From NCBI RefSeq assembly GCF_017921975.2, contig NZ_JAGEMO020000004.1:124001-188000 (forward strand): DNA of 64,000 nucleotides, written 5' to 3'. The notes below the pieces were generated by a model, which made no database searches, was not told the origin of the DNA, and was given only the letters and a program-made list of their open reading frames with translations. Each line of letters opens with the position of its first letter. The first letter of the stretch is position 1. Made by a program: the position numbers and the translations under genes. Below are positions 24,344-34,475 of this stretch, piece by piece. The stretch comes from Hymenobacter terricola. GTDB taxonomy: Bacteria; Bacteroidota; Bacteroidia; Cytophagales; Hymenobacteraceae.

Positions 24344-24676
24344 ATGCGCCAACTCAACATCACCAAAACCCCTACCCCCGCCCAACAAGCCGAAGCCGCC
24401 GAGGCGCTGCGGTGGCTTGAGCAACAGCCGCTGCCGGTTGGCTGCCCGACGGAGCTATACACAGAATATCTCGCGCCTAATTTTCGCTTTATTATTTCGC
24501 TAGCCTCGCAGTACCAGAACCAAGGGCTGAGTTTAGCAGAGTTGGTAACGGCTGGTCACGCGGCGGCAATTGCATGCATCGTACGCCACGGCGAACGGAC
24601 GGAAAAACTTACAGATTGGTTGGCTTGGTGGGTGCGGCAAGGGATGTTGGAAGCAGTGCAAAAAAAACCAACCTAA
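24344..24676 (+). CDS. Truncated RpoD-like protein (sigma-70 regions 1.2-2 only)
   Basis: A 110-residue protein. The start MRQLNITKTPT resembles the N-terminus of the Bacteroidota housekeeping sigma factor. NFRFIISLASQYQNQGLSLA corresponds to sigma region 2.1-2.2 (usually NLRFVVSVAKQYQNQGLSLP), and WLAWWVRQGMLEAVQ to region 2.3-2.4 (usually YAVWWIRQSILQAL). Between them ELVTAGHAAAIACIVRHGER replaces the conserved DLINEGNLGLIKAAQRFDET, so core-binding residues are changed. Regions 3 and 4 are missing, with no sigma-like sequence in any frame after the stop, which follows a run of eight A. It could be a decoy or anti-sigma-like domain, or a decaying duplicate of rpoD. Confidence 0.7.
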   Translation: MRQLNITKTPTPAQQAEAAEALRWLEQQPLPVGCPTELYTEYLAPNFRFIISLASQYQNQGLSLAELVTAGHAAAIACIVRHGERTEKLTDWLAWWVRQGMLEAVQKKPT

Positions 24677-25046
24677 GCTTTGTCTATCTTTCGCCACTCA
24701 TTTCATAGATTCGGATATTTTTCAAATATGGACACATCTGCCAATTTTGTCAATTCACACACCTCTGCTTTTGCGGCGGCGGCTTCTCTCTGCGTACGCC
24801 TTCAGCAGGCAAGTTCTAGCCTATTGCAGCGGAAGCTGAAGCTTGGCTACAACCACAGTAAACACTTTCTAATCCACTGCACAAGCCGGTGTCATCGCTC
24901 CAAAGCAAGACGACGACTAGGGTAAATACCCGGTGTTGATTCCTACCGAATCGGCACTGGCCCAGCTACCGCCGCTCACGGAGTAACATCAGTTAAGTAT
25001 TCTCGCATAATTTGCGCAGCATTTAACCTTTTTATTACATAAATAC
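24677..25046. other. AT-rich gene-free stretch
   Basis: Several short open frames occur, but none resembles a protein. The stretch becomes steadily richer in A/T towards the following gene, whose composition also differs from the GC-rich surroundings. It may mark the left edge of transferred DNA. No clear promoter match or repeat was found. Confidence 0.5.
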
Positions 25047-25772
25047 ATGAACACCATAAACGAAAAGCTTCACGCACTCTACGCATCTAAATGGCAAAAT
25101 TTAGTTTCGGGCATGAAGTCAATTTTACAAGATGATAATCGGGAGGCAACTCCAGCTTCTCCTTTATTAATCAAAATTGATGATGAAAATGCATATGAGC
25201 AAGCTGACATTAAGCTCATGATTTTTGGTCAGGAAACCAACCGTTGGTACGAAAGCTTCCATGGCGACATGGATGCAATAATTGGGTATTATGATGAATT
25301 TTTTAATGAAGGACAATACTTGTCTTATCATGGACACTTTTGGAATGGTGTCTTGCGATTTTTTGAGCTTTTAAAATCCAAATACCCTGGTAAATCAATT
25401 TACCTAGTCTGGAACAACATTGCTAAGATTGGTAAAGACGAAGGAATAGGATTTCCACCAGACGATATTCATGAGGTTGAACGAGAGCATTTCTCCGTAA
25501 TTCAAGAGGAAATAGCTATTTTGAAACCAACCTTAGCGCTATTTTTGACCGGCCCGCGTTACGATTCAGTGATTGAGGAAATCTTTGGGCAGACAAGTTT
25601 TAACCAAGTCAATGACAATTTCTCGTCGCGGCAATTAGCCAGTTTGTCTTTACCAAATATTGTGATTGCTTTACGCACTTACCATCCCGGTTATTTATGG
25701 CGTAACGATATCAATCACTATTTCACCGCAATTCTCGACCAAATTGACCTTCAACTACCTAATACTTATTAA
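25047..25772 (+). CDS. Uracil-DNA-glycosylase-superfamily-like protein, AT-rich
   Basis: A 241-residue protein of visibly lower GC than its neighbours. IKLMIFGQETNRWY (residues 55-68) is placed like UDG motif 1 (GQDP/GEAP type), and RTYHPGYLWR (about 210-219) like motif 2 (HPSYLLR in family 4). LALFLTGPRYD lies between them where UDG-fold proteins have a strand and helix. I infer a base-excising or nucleic-acid-binding UDG-fold protein. The canonical catalytic Asp/Asn of motif 1 is not evident: Glu63 and Asn65 are the candidates. Its composition and the WYL regulator 47 bp downstream suggest a transferred, possibly anti-phage, unit. Confidence 0.55.
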   Translation: MNTINEKLHALYASKWQNLVSGMKSILQDDNREATPASPLLIKIDDENAYEQADIKLMIFGQETNRWYESFHGDMDAIIGYYDEFFNEGQYLSYHGHFWNGVLRFFELLKSKYPGKSIYLVWNNIAKIGKDEGIGFPPDDIHEVEREHFSVIQEEIAILKPTLALFLTGPRYDSVIEEIFGQTSFNQVNDNFSSRQLASLSLPNIVIALRTYHPGYLWRNDINHYFTAILDQIDLQLPNTY

Positions 25773-25819
25773 CTCAATGACGTTTTTATTTGCTCAATGC
25801 AGATAGAACAGCTTTCCCC

Positions 25820-26722
25820 ATGCCCACCCACCCCGCCCACGTCCGCCAACGCGAGGTCCTCTGCTACCTCCAGCGGGCGGGGCAGCCGGTGCCTTTCGCC
25901 GCCATCCAGCGCTTCATTCTGGAGCTAAGTCCGGCCGGTGACCTCCACGAGGGCTACTCCGAGCGCACCTTTCAGCGCGACCTGCCGCTGATTGCCGAAA
26001 CCTTCGGCTTCACCATCAAGGCGAAGCGCAACCAAGGCTACTACCTGGCCGAACAGGAGCTGCTGCTGCCCGACCAGCAGCGGCTCCTCGAATCGGTTGA
26101 GCTGCACGCGTTTTTCCAGTTACCGAAGGCCCTCGGGCCATTTGTGCAAACGGAGCCGCGCCGGCCGTTGGGCCTGGAGCACCTGCGGCCCCTGATGCGG
26201 GCCGCCCAAGCTGGCGAAGTAGTCGAGTTTGAGTACCTGAAACACTGGCACGCGCACCCGCAACGCCGCACCGTCGGGCCGCTGCTGCTGCGCGAGTTTC
26301 GGGGCCGCTGGTACGTGCTGGCCGAGATGGAAGGCAGCAACCGGCTGGCCTGCTTCGGCCTCGACCGCATTCAGGACCTCACGCCCACCGGCCGGTATTT
26401 CACCCCCTCGGCCGATTTCAATCCTGCTACTTACTTCGCCCATGCTTTCGGCATCATCCGCCCCATCGATGGGCAACTGCCCGAGCAAATCCGGCTCCGC
26501 TTCACCCTGGTACAGGGCCGCTACGCGCTGAGTTACCCTTTGCACGCCTCGCAGGAAGTGCTGCTGACCACCGACCAGGAAATCCACCTGCGCCTCACCG
26601 TGTACGACACCCACGACCTGCGCATGGAACTGCTTAGCTACGGCCCAGAAGTGGAGGTACTGGCCCCGCCCGCCCTGCGCGACTGGCTGCGGAAGCAGCA
26701 CTATGCCGCGGCACAAGCCTAA
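25820..26722 (+). CDS. WYL-domain transcriptional regulator
   Basis: A 300-residue protein. An N-terminal winged helix (VRQREVLCYLQRAG to SERTFQRDLPLIAE) precedes a WYL domain centred on FRGRWYVLAEMEGSNRLACF (WYV variant) and a C-terminal WCX segment ending PPALRDWLRKQH. WYL regulators sense nucleic acid or nucleotide ligands and are frequent beside defence genes. ATG 25820 (MPTHPAHVRQRE) was chosen over an upstream TTG. GC content returns to the local norm here, unlike the gene before it. Confidence 0.85.
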   Translation: MPTHPAHVRQREVLCYLQRAGQPVPFAAIQRFILELSPAGDLHEGYSERTFQRDLPLIAETFGFTIKAKRNQGYYLAEQELLLPDQQRLLESVELHAFFQLPKALGPFVQTEPRRPLGLEHLRPLMRAAQAGEVVEFEYLKHWHAHPQRRTVGPLLLREFRGRWYVLAEMEGSNRLACFGLDRIQDLTPTGRYFTPSADFNPATYFAHAFGIIRPIDGQLPEQIRLRFTLVQGRYALSYPLHASQEVLLTTDQEIHLRLTVYDTHDLRMELLSYGPEVEVLAPPALRDWLRKQHYAAAQA

Positions 26723-26727
26723 ATACG

Positions 26728-27108
26728 CTACTCCGCGATAATGGCCGTGGCCTCGATTTCCACCAACAACCTGGCATCAATCAAGGCCTTAATTTCTACC
26801 ATGGAGGTGGCTGGCCGGATTTCACCAAACACTTCGCCATGCGCCCGGCCCACCGCTTCCCATTGCGAAATGTCGGTCACGAACATGCGCGTCCGCACCA
26901 CGTCGGCAAACGAAGCTCCGGCGGCGTTCAGCGCCTCACCAATTTTCTCCAGCACCCGCTGCGTTTGGGTATAAACATCGGTGCCGGTCACCACGTCCCC
27001 GTCCTGGGCCGTGGTACCGGCCACTTCCACCACGTTGCCCACGCGCACGGCGCGGGAGTAGCCCACAATGGGCTCCCAAGGGGCACCCGAGGAAATAAGC
27101 TGTCGCAT
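26728..27108 (-). CDS. RidA family protein
   Basis: A 126-residue YjgF/YER057c/UK114 protein. [20 protein letters not shown] is the family N-terminus, [13 protein letters not shown] follows, and [12 protein letters not shown] contains the Arg that in active RidA binds the imine. Such proteins hydrolyse reactive enamines/imines from pyridoxal-phosphate enzymes. Subgroup members with VGYSRAV at the start are common in Bacteroidota. ATG 27108 was chosen; the longer frame overlaps a terminator. Confidence 0.88.
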   Translation of the reverse strand: MRQLISSGAPWEPIVGYSRAVRVGNVVEVAGTTAQDGDVVTGTDVYTQTQRVLEKIGEALNAAGASFADVVRTRMFVTDISQWEAVGRAHGEVFGEIRPATSMVEIKALIDARLLVEIEATAIIAE

Positions 27109-27133
27109 CAGTTCAGGTAAAAAGCAGGAAAAG

Positions 27134-27161
27134 AAAAGGCCCGCTTTGCAGCGGGCCTTTT
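27134..27161 (-). terminator. Terminator of gyrB
   Basis: AAAAGGCCCGCT and AGCGGGCCTTTT form a perfect 12-bp stem with a 4-nt loop. It lies 15 bp after the gyrB stop, and T-rich sequence follows on the minus strand. Confidence 0.88.
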
Positions 27162-27175
27162 CAGTAGAGCTATAA

Positions 27176-29185
<2,010 letters not shown>

Positions 29186-29229
29186 TCAGGTCATAAAACA
29201 GCCCATCGGGCCGCTAGGTACTGAACACT

Positions 29230-29237
29230 CAAAAGTA
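29230..29237 (-). promoter_or_regulatory. -7 promoter box for gyrB
   Basis: On the minus strand TACTTTTG matches TAnnTTTG 59 bp before the gyrB ATG. No good -33 element at standard spacing was seen. Confidence 0.5.
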
Positions 29238-29352
29238 CATATTTAATCCCATTTTAAGGAATTTTCGCGGCTTTTACCCTCGAATTTTTTCATTTCCCAC
29301 CCACTGGTGCCAGTTGAAAAACCCAGCTGCGAAGTCGCAGAAAATCAGCCAC

Positions 29353-29387
29353 AAAAAAAAGCCTTTCCCCGAGGGGAAAGGCCTTTT
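29353..29387 (-). terminator. Terminator of the secreted propeller gene
   Basis: GCCTTTCCCC (29361-29370) pairs with GGGGAAAGGC (29373-29382). On the minus strand the hairpin ends in a run of T (the eight A on the plus strand). It lies 22 bp after the stop of the gene at 29409. Confidence 0.85.
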
Positions 29388-29408
29388 TACTACCCACGTA
29401 AAACGTAG

Positions 29409-30893
29409 TTAGTCAATCACAATTTTCTGGGTGGCAATGCCCGCGTCCGAACGAACCTGCAGGGTATAAATGCCCGTTTTCTCAGCGCTGAGGTCCAGGT
29501 TGATGGTTTGGGAACCGATGGCCGTGGCGCTCAGCGTTTGGGCGGCTACCTGACGGCCCAGGGCGTCAACTACGGTAAGTTTGGAACCGGCTTTCACCGT
29601 CGAGCCCAGGTCGACTTTGAATACGCCCGAGGCGCTGGGGTTGGGATAAACGTTCAGCGCGCTTTGGAGAGCGGCGTCGCGGGTGGACGTAATAGTGCGC
29701 GAGAACTTGAATACTCCGCCCACGCCGTTGGCATCGGTCAGCAAGCCGCCATAGCCCACGGTGCTGTTGGCGGTGGCACCCTGAATCAGGTCGAGGGCGA
29801 AGAAATAGCCGGGGTTGGTCGCAACAGTGTTCGAGTAAGTGGTCATGTTCGTCCAAGTAACCCCATCGGAGCTGTAGGAAGAGCCGTAATCGGTGGCCAA
29901 CGCAGTGGGAGTGGTCAGCGGATAGCGGGCACCAACACTATAGTACAGGCCATTGACTGCGTCGATACCGTACCGGAAGAAGTTGCCGGTAGGCGAGCTA
30001 GCCGGGGTAATTGCCGTCCAGGTAGCGCCGCCATCGGCGGTACGGGCTACATTCAGCGCCGTGATGGCACCGGCCACAACCGTGTAGCCGTAAGCAATGC
30101 CGTCGAGGTTGTTGCTCTTGAATGCCAGCTGGCTCACTGCGCCCACAATGTTCGGAATCAGCGCGGAGGCCGTCCAGGTCACCCCGAAGTCAGTGGTTTT
30201 GAGCACCCGAACCTGAGCGGCACCGTTTGCCGAGGCCAAGCCGGTCCACATGGTGCCCGGAGCCGACTTCGAACCGAAGAATGACCCGGCATTGCCGTAT
30301 TCCTGGGCATTGAGCGGGGCCGGAACGCCCGAAGTGAGGCGGGTCCAGTTTTCGCCGCCGTCGGTGGTGCGCAGCATTTCGAAAGCCCCGCCGGTGGGGT
30401 CGCCCAGGGATACGCCGGTGGTGGCGTTGAACATGTACACCCAGTTGCAGAAGCCGCTAACAAATTTCCCGACGGTCTTATTAGTCCAGGAGTTGCCACC
30501 GTCGATGGTTTTCACGATTTCACCGCCGTAGGTGGTAGCACCGCTGTAAGTAGCGCCCGGGTACGCTGCGGCTACGGCAATTAAGTTCGAGGTGCCGGCA
30601 ATGTTGCCCACCGTCGCGTTGCCGGTCACCGTGATGCCGCCGAAATTGAATTGGTCGCCCGCCGCATTGTTGGTCACCATGTACGTGCCGGGAATGGTGG
30701 CCGTGGTGCTGCCGGTGGGGGGGGTTTCCGTGGTAAGAATCCACGCCGAGTTGGCCGTCATGGTGTTGATGTCGGTCACGCTGTAAGCGCCAAAGACGTT
30801 GGTCGTAGGAGAGTTAACCAGGGTCCAGGGGGTTTGCGCGTGGGCGTTGCAGGCCAAACCTAGCAGACCCAAGAAGAGTAATGATTTTTTCAT
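29409..30893 (-). CDS. Secreted BNR-repeat propeller protein with type IX sorting domain
   Basis: A 494-residue exported protein. The signal peptide is KKSLLFLGLLGLACNAHAQ. At least five Asp-box/BNR motifs occur (TIDGGNSWTN, TTDGGENWTR, TTDFGVTWTA, TADGGATWTA, SSDGVTWTN), typical of sortilin- or sialidase-like beta-propellers. The last 80 residues are a type IX C-terminal sorting domain: LNVYPNPSASGVFKVDL, VVDALGRQV and a final GIYTLQVRSDAGIATQKIVI. It is exported across the outer membrane by the type IX system. The ligand or enzyme activity is unknown; sialidase catalytic residues were not evident. Confidence 0.88.
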   Translation of the reverse strand: MKKSLLFLGLLGLACNAHAQTPWTLVNSPTTNVFGAYSVTDINTMTANSAWILTTETPPTGSTTATIPGTYMVTNNAAGDQFNFGGITVTGNATVGNIAGTSNLIAVAAAYPGATYSGATTYGGEIVKTIDGGNSWTNKTVGKFVSGFCNWVYMFNATTGVSLGDPTGGAFEMLRTTDGGENWTRLTSGVPAPLNAQEYGNAGSFFGSKSAPGTMWTGLASANGAAQVRVLKTTDFGVTWTASALIPNIVGAVSQLAFKSNNLDGIAYGYTVVAGAITALNVARTADGGATWTAITPASSPTGNFFRYGIDAVNGLYYSVGARYPLTTPTALATDYGSSYSSDGVTWTNMTTYSNTVATNPGYFFALDLIQGATANSTVGYGGLLTDANGVGGVFKFSRTITSTRDAALQSALNVYPNPSASGVFKVDLGSTVKAGSKLTVVDALGRQVAAQTLSATAIGSQTINLDLSAEKTGIYTLQVRSDAGIATQKIVID

Positions 30894-31600
30894 GGCAACA
30901 AAGAGTTAACGCTGAAATTGGGGTGGAGGAAAAAATTAAAAAAGGGGAGTTGGGGCAGTAGGAAAGATAGAGGGCGATACAACATTGGAATCAAAAATCC
31001 GCTTTTGCGAGCCCAAGGTAAGAACTCCTGCCGTTTTTTCACAAATTCAACGCCGCTTTACTGTCTGGCACTTCGGACAGTGCAGACAGTAGAAAGCTTA
31101 ACCAGACGGGGCTTCCGGCATAGTTTGGAGTGCCAGTCGCCTTGCCTCCGGGCGCTTAGCAAGGCTGAGTGAGCTTGCTTTGGAAATGAGGTAGCCATTT
31201 AGTACGATAGGTTGCATTGCAGGTTATGGTTGAGCTATTTGGACATGCCGTTCCCGCAACCCAACTATCTAACAATCAATCATTTATTAGCGAGTTGTGT
31301 CATTAAAGAACGGAAATGGTGTTTGTTTTGAGGTTGTTCGGGCGCGCCAGGTTTGAGGTGGGACCAGCAGTTGCTTGAGCATGTAGGGAGTAAGGTTTCG
31401 GCGCCTGTGCCTTGTTCTGGAACAAGCAATTCAGTGGTGGCACTGATGCGGAGCGCAATGGACACGGGTAGTTTTGGCTGTTGACAATTAGTTGACAAGC
31501 GCCTGTGGACCGAGCTGATTATTTGACTGTAGCAAGACCTTAAGCTCCGCTTTCGCTGCTGCCAGAGGGCCAGGGCACATTTTCCACCCCACCCCAACGC
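30894..31600. other. Long gene-free stretch
   Basis: About 700 bp between the divergent propeller gene and the multi-enzyme gene. Short open frames exist but none looks like a protein. No RNA gene, clear promoter box or sizeable repeat was recognised. The part from 30920 to 31320 is less GC-rich than the neighbours. Confidence 0.5.
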
Positions 31601-34399
31601 ATGGCGCCCACTCCCACCCTGCCCGCGCGGCTCAATCTCAAGGTAGATTTTATCAACGTAGGCGCCCGCAACCGGTCGGGCCGGCCCCTCGCGCCCACGT
31701 TCATCACCATTCATAACACGGCCAATGCTGACCGCGGAGCTGACGCGCTGATGCACGCCCGCTACATGAAGGGCGCGGAGGCCCAGCAGCGACTGGTGTC
31801 CTGGCACTTCAGCGTGGACGACCAGCAGTGCGTGCAAAGCCTGCCGCTGCACGAGCAGGGCATGCACGCCGGCACCGGCCTGGGCAATGCCAGCAGCATC
31901 GGCATTGAGATTTGTGAAAACGCGGGCATCGACCAGCCGGCCGCCAATAAGCGGGCGGCCCTGCTGGTGGGCGCGCTGCTGCGGCGGCTGGGGCTGGCCA
32001 TTTCGCACGTGGTGCCGCACAAGCATTGGTCGGGCAAGCAATGTCCGCACCTGCTGCTCGACGACCAGGACACGATTAAGGGCTTCCTCAAGCTTGTGCA
32101 AACGGAGCTGGACGCGCTGCCCGCTTTGGCAGCTCTTGCCGCCGCCATGGCACCGCTGGCCGCGTCCAAAGGCCGCACCAGGGCCGGAGCCAAACCCGCC
32201 GTGGCGTCCGATGCTGACACTACGCCCGCCATGGCAAAAGCGCCGGCGCCCACCGACCAGCTGTTTGCGCTGGACGCCGAAGGCACCAGCCGCGACACCG
32301 TGCGCAGTGCCCAGCGCATCAGCGTGGCCGCCCCGGCGGGCCGCCCAAAATCCGCCGGCACCTCCAAAAGCTACGTGCTGAATGCCCGGCCCGACACGCT
32401 GGACTTTCGCGACACGCTGTTTGTGCCCACCCTGCGGGAGGTGCCCGCCACCCGGCCACTGGGTCAGTTCCAGAAGCTGGCCAGGCAGTACGGCGTGCCG
32501 GTGCTGGACCAGGGCCAGGAAGGCGCCTGCACGGGCTTCGCGCTGGCCACGGTGGCCAACTATCTATTGGGGCAGCGCATTCAGCCCTGTGAGCCCGTAT
32601 CGGCGCACATGCTCTATACCATGGCCCGCCGCTACGACGAATGGGAAGGCGAAGCCTACGAGGGTTCCAGCGCTCGCGGCGCCATTAAGGGCTGGCACAA
32701 GCACGGCGTCTGCTCCGAAAAGGATTGGTCCAGCGACGGCACGGATAACCACCGCCTGACCGGCGAGCTGGCGCAGGCCGCCGGCCGCTGCCCGCTGGGA
32801 GCGTACTTCCGCGTGAACCACAAAGACTTAGTGAGCATGCACAATGCCCTGGCCGAAGTGGGCGTGCTCTACGCCACGGGCATCGTGCACGAGGGCTGGC
32901 AGAACGTGGACGCCACCGGCCGGATTGAGATGGGCGACACGCGCCTGGGCGGCCATGCCTTCGCGATTGTGGGCTACGACGAGCGGGGCTTCTGGCTGCA
33001 AAATTCCTGGGGCCCGACGTGGGGCCACCAGGGCTTTGCCCACCTCACCTATGATGACTGGCTGGCCAATGCCACCGACGTGTGGGTGGTGCGCCTGGGC
33101 GTGCCCGTGCAGCTGCGCACGGCGCAGGGTGTGGCAGCCGCCCGCTGGAGCGGGGCCGTGCGGGCCAACGCCTACAGCTTTGCCGACCTGCGCCCCCACA
33201 TTATCAGCATCGGCAACGACGGGGCGCTGCGGCCCACCGGCACTTTTGGCAACGACGAGGAAGAAGTGCGCCACCTGCTACTGGAAGAATTTCCAAAAAT
33301 CACCAAAGACTGGCCGCGCAAGCGGCTGCTGATTTACGCCCACGGCGGGCTGGTGAGCGAGGACGACGCCTTGCAGCGCGTGGCCGAATACCGGGCCGAA
33401 TTGCTGAAAAACGAAGTGTACCCGTTGGCCATTATCTGGCGCAGCGACTTCTGGACCACCATCACCAACCTGCTGCAGGACGCCCAGCGCCGCCGCCGGC
33501 CCGAAGGCTTTCTGGGGGGCGCCCTGGATTTCGTGCTCGACCGACTCGACGATTTTCTGGAGCCGGTGGCCCGCAGCGTGGGCGGCCGCCTGCTGTGGCA
33601 GGAAATGAAAGAAAACGCCCGCCTGGCCACCGAAAGCCCGCAGGGCGGCCTGCGCGTGACCCTGGGCTACCTGATGGATTTGCTGCATCAGCTCGGCGAG
33701 GATGTGGAGCTGCACCTCGTGAGCCACAGCGCGGGCTCCATCATGCTGGGGCCGTTGGCGCAGCTGCTCACCACCGTGGGGCGCATACCGAGCGGGCCGA
33801 TGGCGGGCCAGCAGGGCTTTGGGCGCCAGGTGGCCAGTTGCACTTTCTGGGCCCCGGCCATTACCACCGAGCTGTTTCTGGAAACCTACGCGCCGGCCAT
33901 TCGGGCGGGCAGCATAGCGCGGGCGGCGGTGTTTGCCCTGCACGACGGCGTGGAGCAGGACGACAATTGCGCCAATATCTACCACAAGTCGCTGCTCTAC
34001 CTGGTGTCGAATGCGTTTGAGGATGCAGCCGTGCGCCAGGCCTTCCCGCACGACCGCGCCACGCCGCTGCTGGGCATGGAGAAATTTGTTTCGGCCGCCA
34101 GCAAGTTTGCCGACCTGGCCGTGGTCAAGCTCATTCAGGACAAGCTGCTGGAACTGGTGCTGGCCCCCAACATCGACAGCCGCACGCCGGCCACGGAACA
34201 ATCGGCCAGCCGCCACCATGGCGATTTCGACGACGACGAGCTAACCGTGAAAGCCACGCTGGCCCGCATCCTCGGCCCCGGCGCCGCCAAAACGGCCCTG
34301 CTGGCCGCTGCGCCCGAGCTGAGCGTATTCCGCAGCAACGAAATGCACCTGCAGCAGATTCGGCAGGACCTGCCGGCGCCCGTGCGCAACACCCGGTAG
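31601..34399 (+). CDS. Amidase - papain-like protease - alpha/beta hydrolase fusion
   Basis: A 932-residue protein with three enzyme modules. Residues 10-170 are a zinc N-acetylmuramoyl-L-alanine amidase (Amidase_2): ITIHNTAN gives His38 and HKHWSGKQCPH gives His142 and the Cys ligand. Residues about 265-505 are a C1 papain-like protease: DQGQEGACTGFA with Cys310, GGHAFAIVGY with His452, QNSWGPTWG with Asn468. Residues about 570-800 look like an alpha/beta hydrolase: YAHGGL (oxyanion region) and VSHSAGS with Ser710. All three active sites look intact. There is no obvious signal peptide or transmembrane segment, so export, if any, is by another route. It may be a lytic effector or a cell-wall/lipid remodelling enzyme. 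Confidence 0.82.
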   Translation: MAPTPTLPARLNLKVDFINVGARNRSGRPLAPTFITIHNTANADRGADALMHARYMKGAEAQQRLVSWHFSVDDQQCVQSLPLHEQGMHAGTGLGNASSIGIEICENAGIDQPAANKRAALLVGALLRRLGLAISHVVPHKHWSGKQCPHLLLDDQDTIKGFLKLVQTELDALPALAALAAAMAPLAASKGRTRAGAKPAVASDADTTPAMAKAPAPTDQLFALDAEGTSRDTVRSAQRISVAAPAGRPKSAGTSKSYVLNARPDTLDFRDTLFVPTLREVPATRPLGQFQKLARQYGVPVLDQGQEGACTGFALATVANYLLGQRIQPCEPVSAHMLYTMARRYDEWEGEAYEGSSARGAIKGWHKHGVCSEKDWSSDGTDNHRLTGELAQAAGRCPLGAYFRVNHKDLVSMHNALAEVGVLYATGIVHEGWQNVDATGRIEMGDTRLGGHAFAIVGYDERGFWLQNSWGPTWGHQGFAHLTYDDWLANATDVWVVRLGVPVQLRTAQGVAAARWSGAVRANAYSFADLRPHIISIGNDGALRPTGTFGNDEEEVRHLLLEEFPKITKDWPRKRLLIYAHGGLVSEDDALQRVAEYRAELLKNEVYPLAIIWRSDFWTTITNLLQDAQRRRRPEGFLGGALDFVLDRLDDFLEPVARSVGGRLLWQEMKENARLATESPQGGLRVTLGYLMDLLHQLGEDVELHLVSHSAGSIMLGPLAQLLTTVGRIPSGPMAGQQGFGRQVASCTFWAPAITTELFLETYAPAIRAGSIARAAVFALHDGVEQDDNCANIYHKSLLYLVSNAFEDAAVRQAFPHDRATPLLGMEKFVSAASKFADLAVVKLIQDKLLELVLAPNIDSRTPATEQSASRHHGDFDDDELTVKATLARILGPGAAKTALLAAAPELSVFRSNEMHLQQIRQDLPAPVRNTR

Positions 34400-34475
34400 C
34401 GCTTGCAGCAGATGGCCGCCACAAGGGCTTTTCGAAGCAACGCCTAGGCCTTACCTTCCGGCTTTCTTTCGGCCC

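Noticed and set aside
24680..24925. Continuation of the sigma-like protein by frameshift at the A8 run
   Set aside because: Neither alternative frame after 24660 resembles sigma region 3 or 4.
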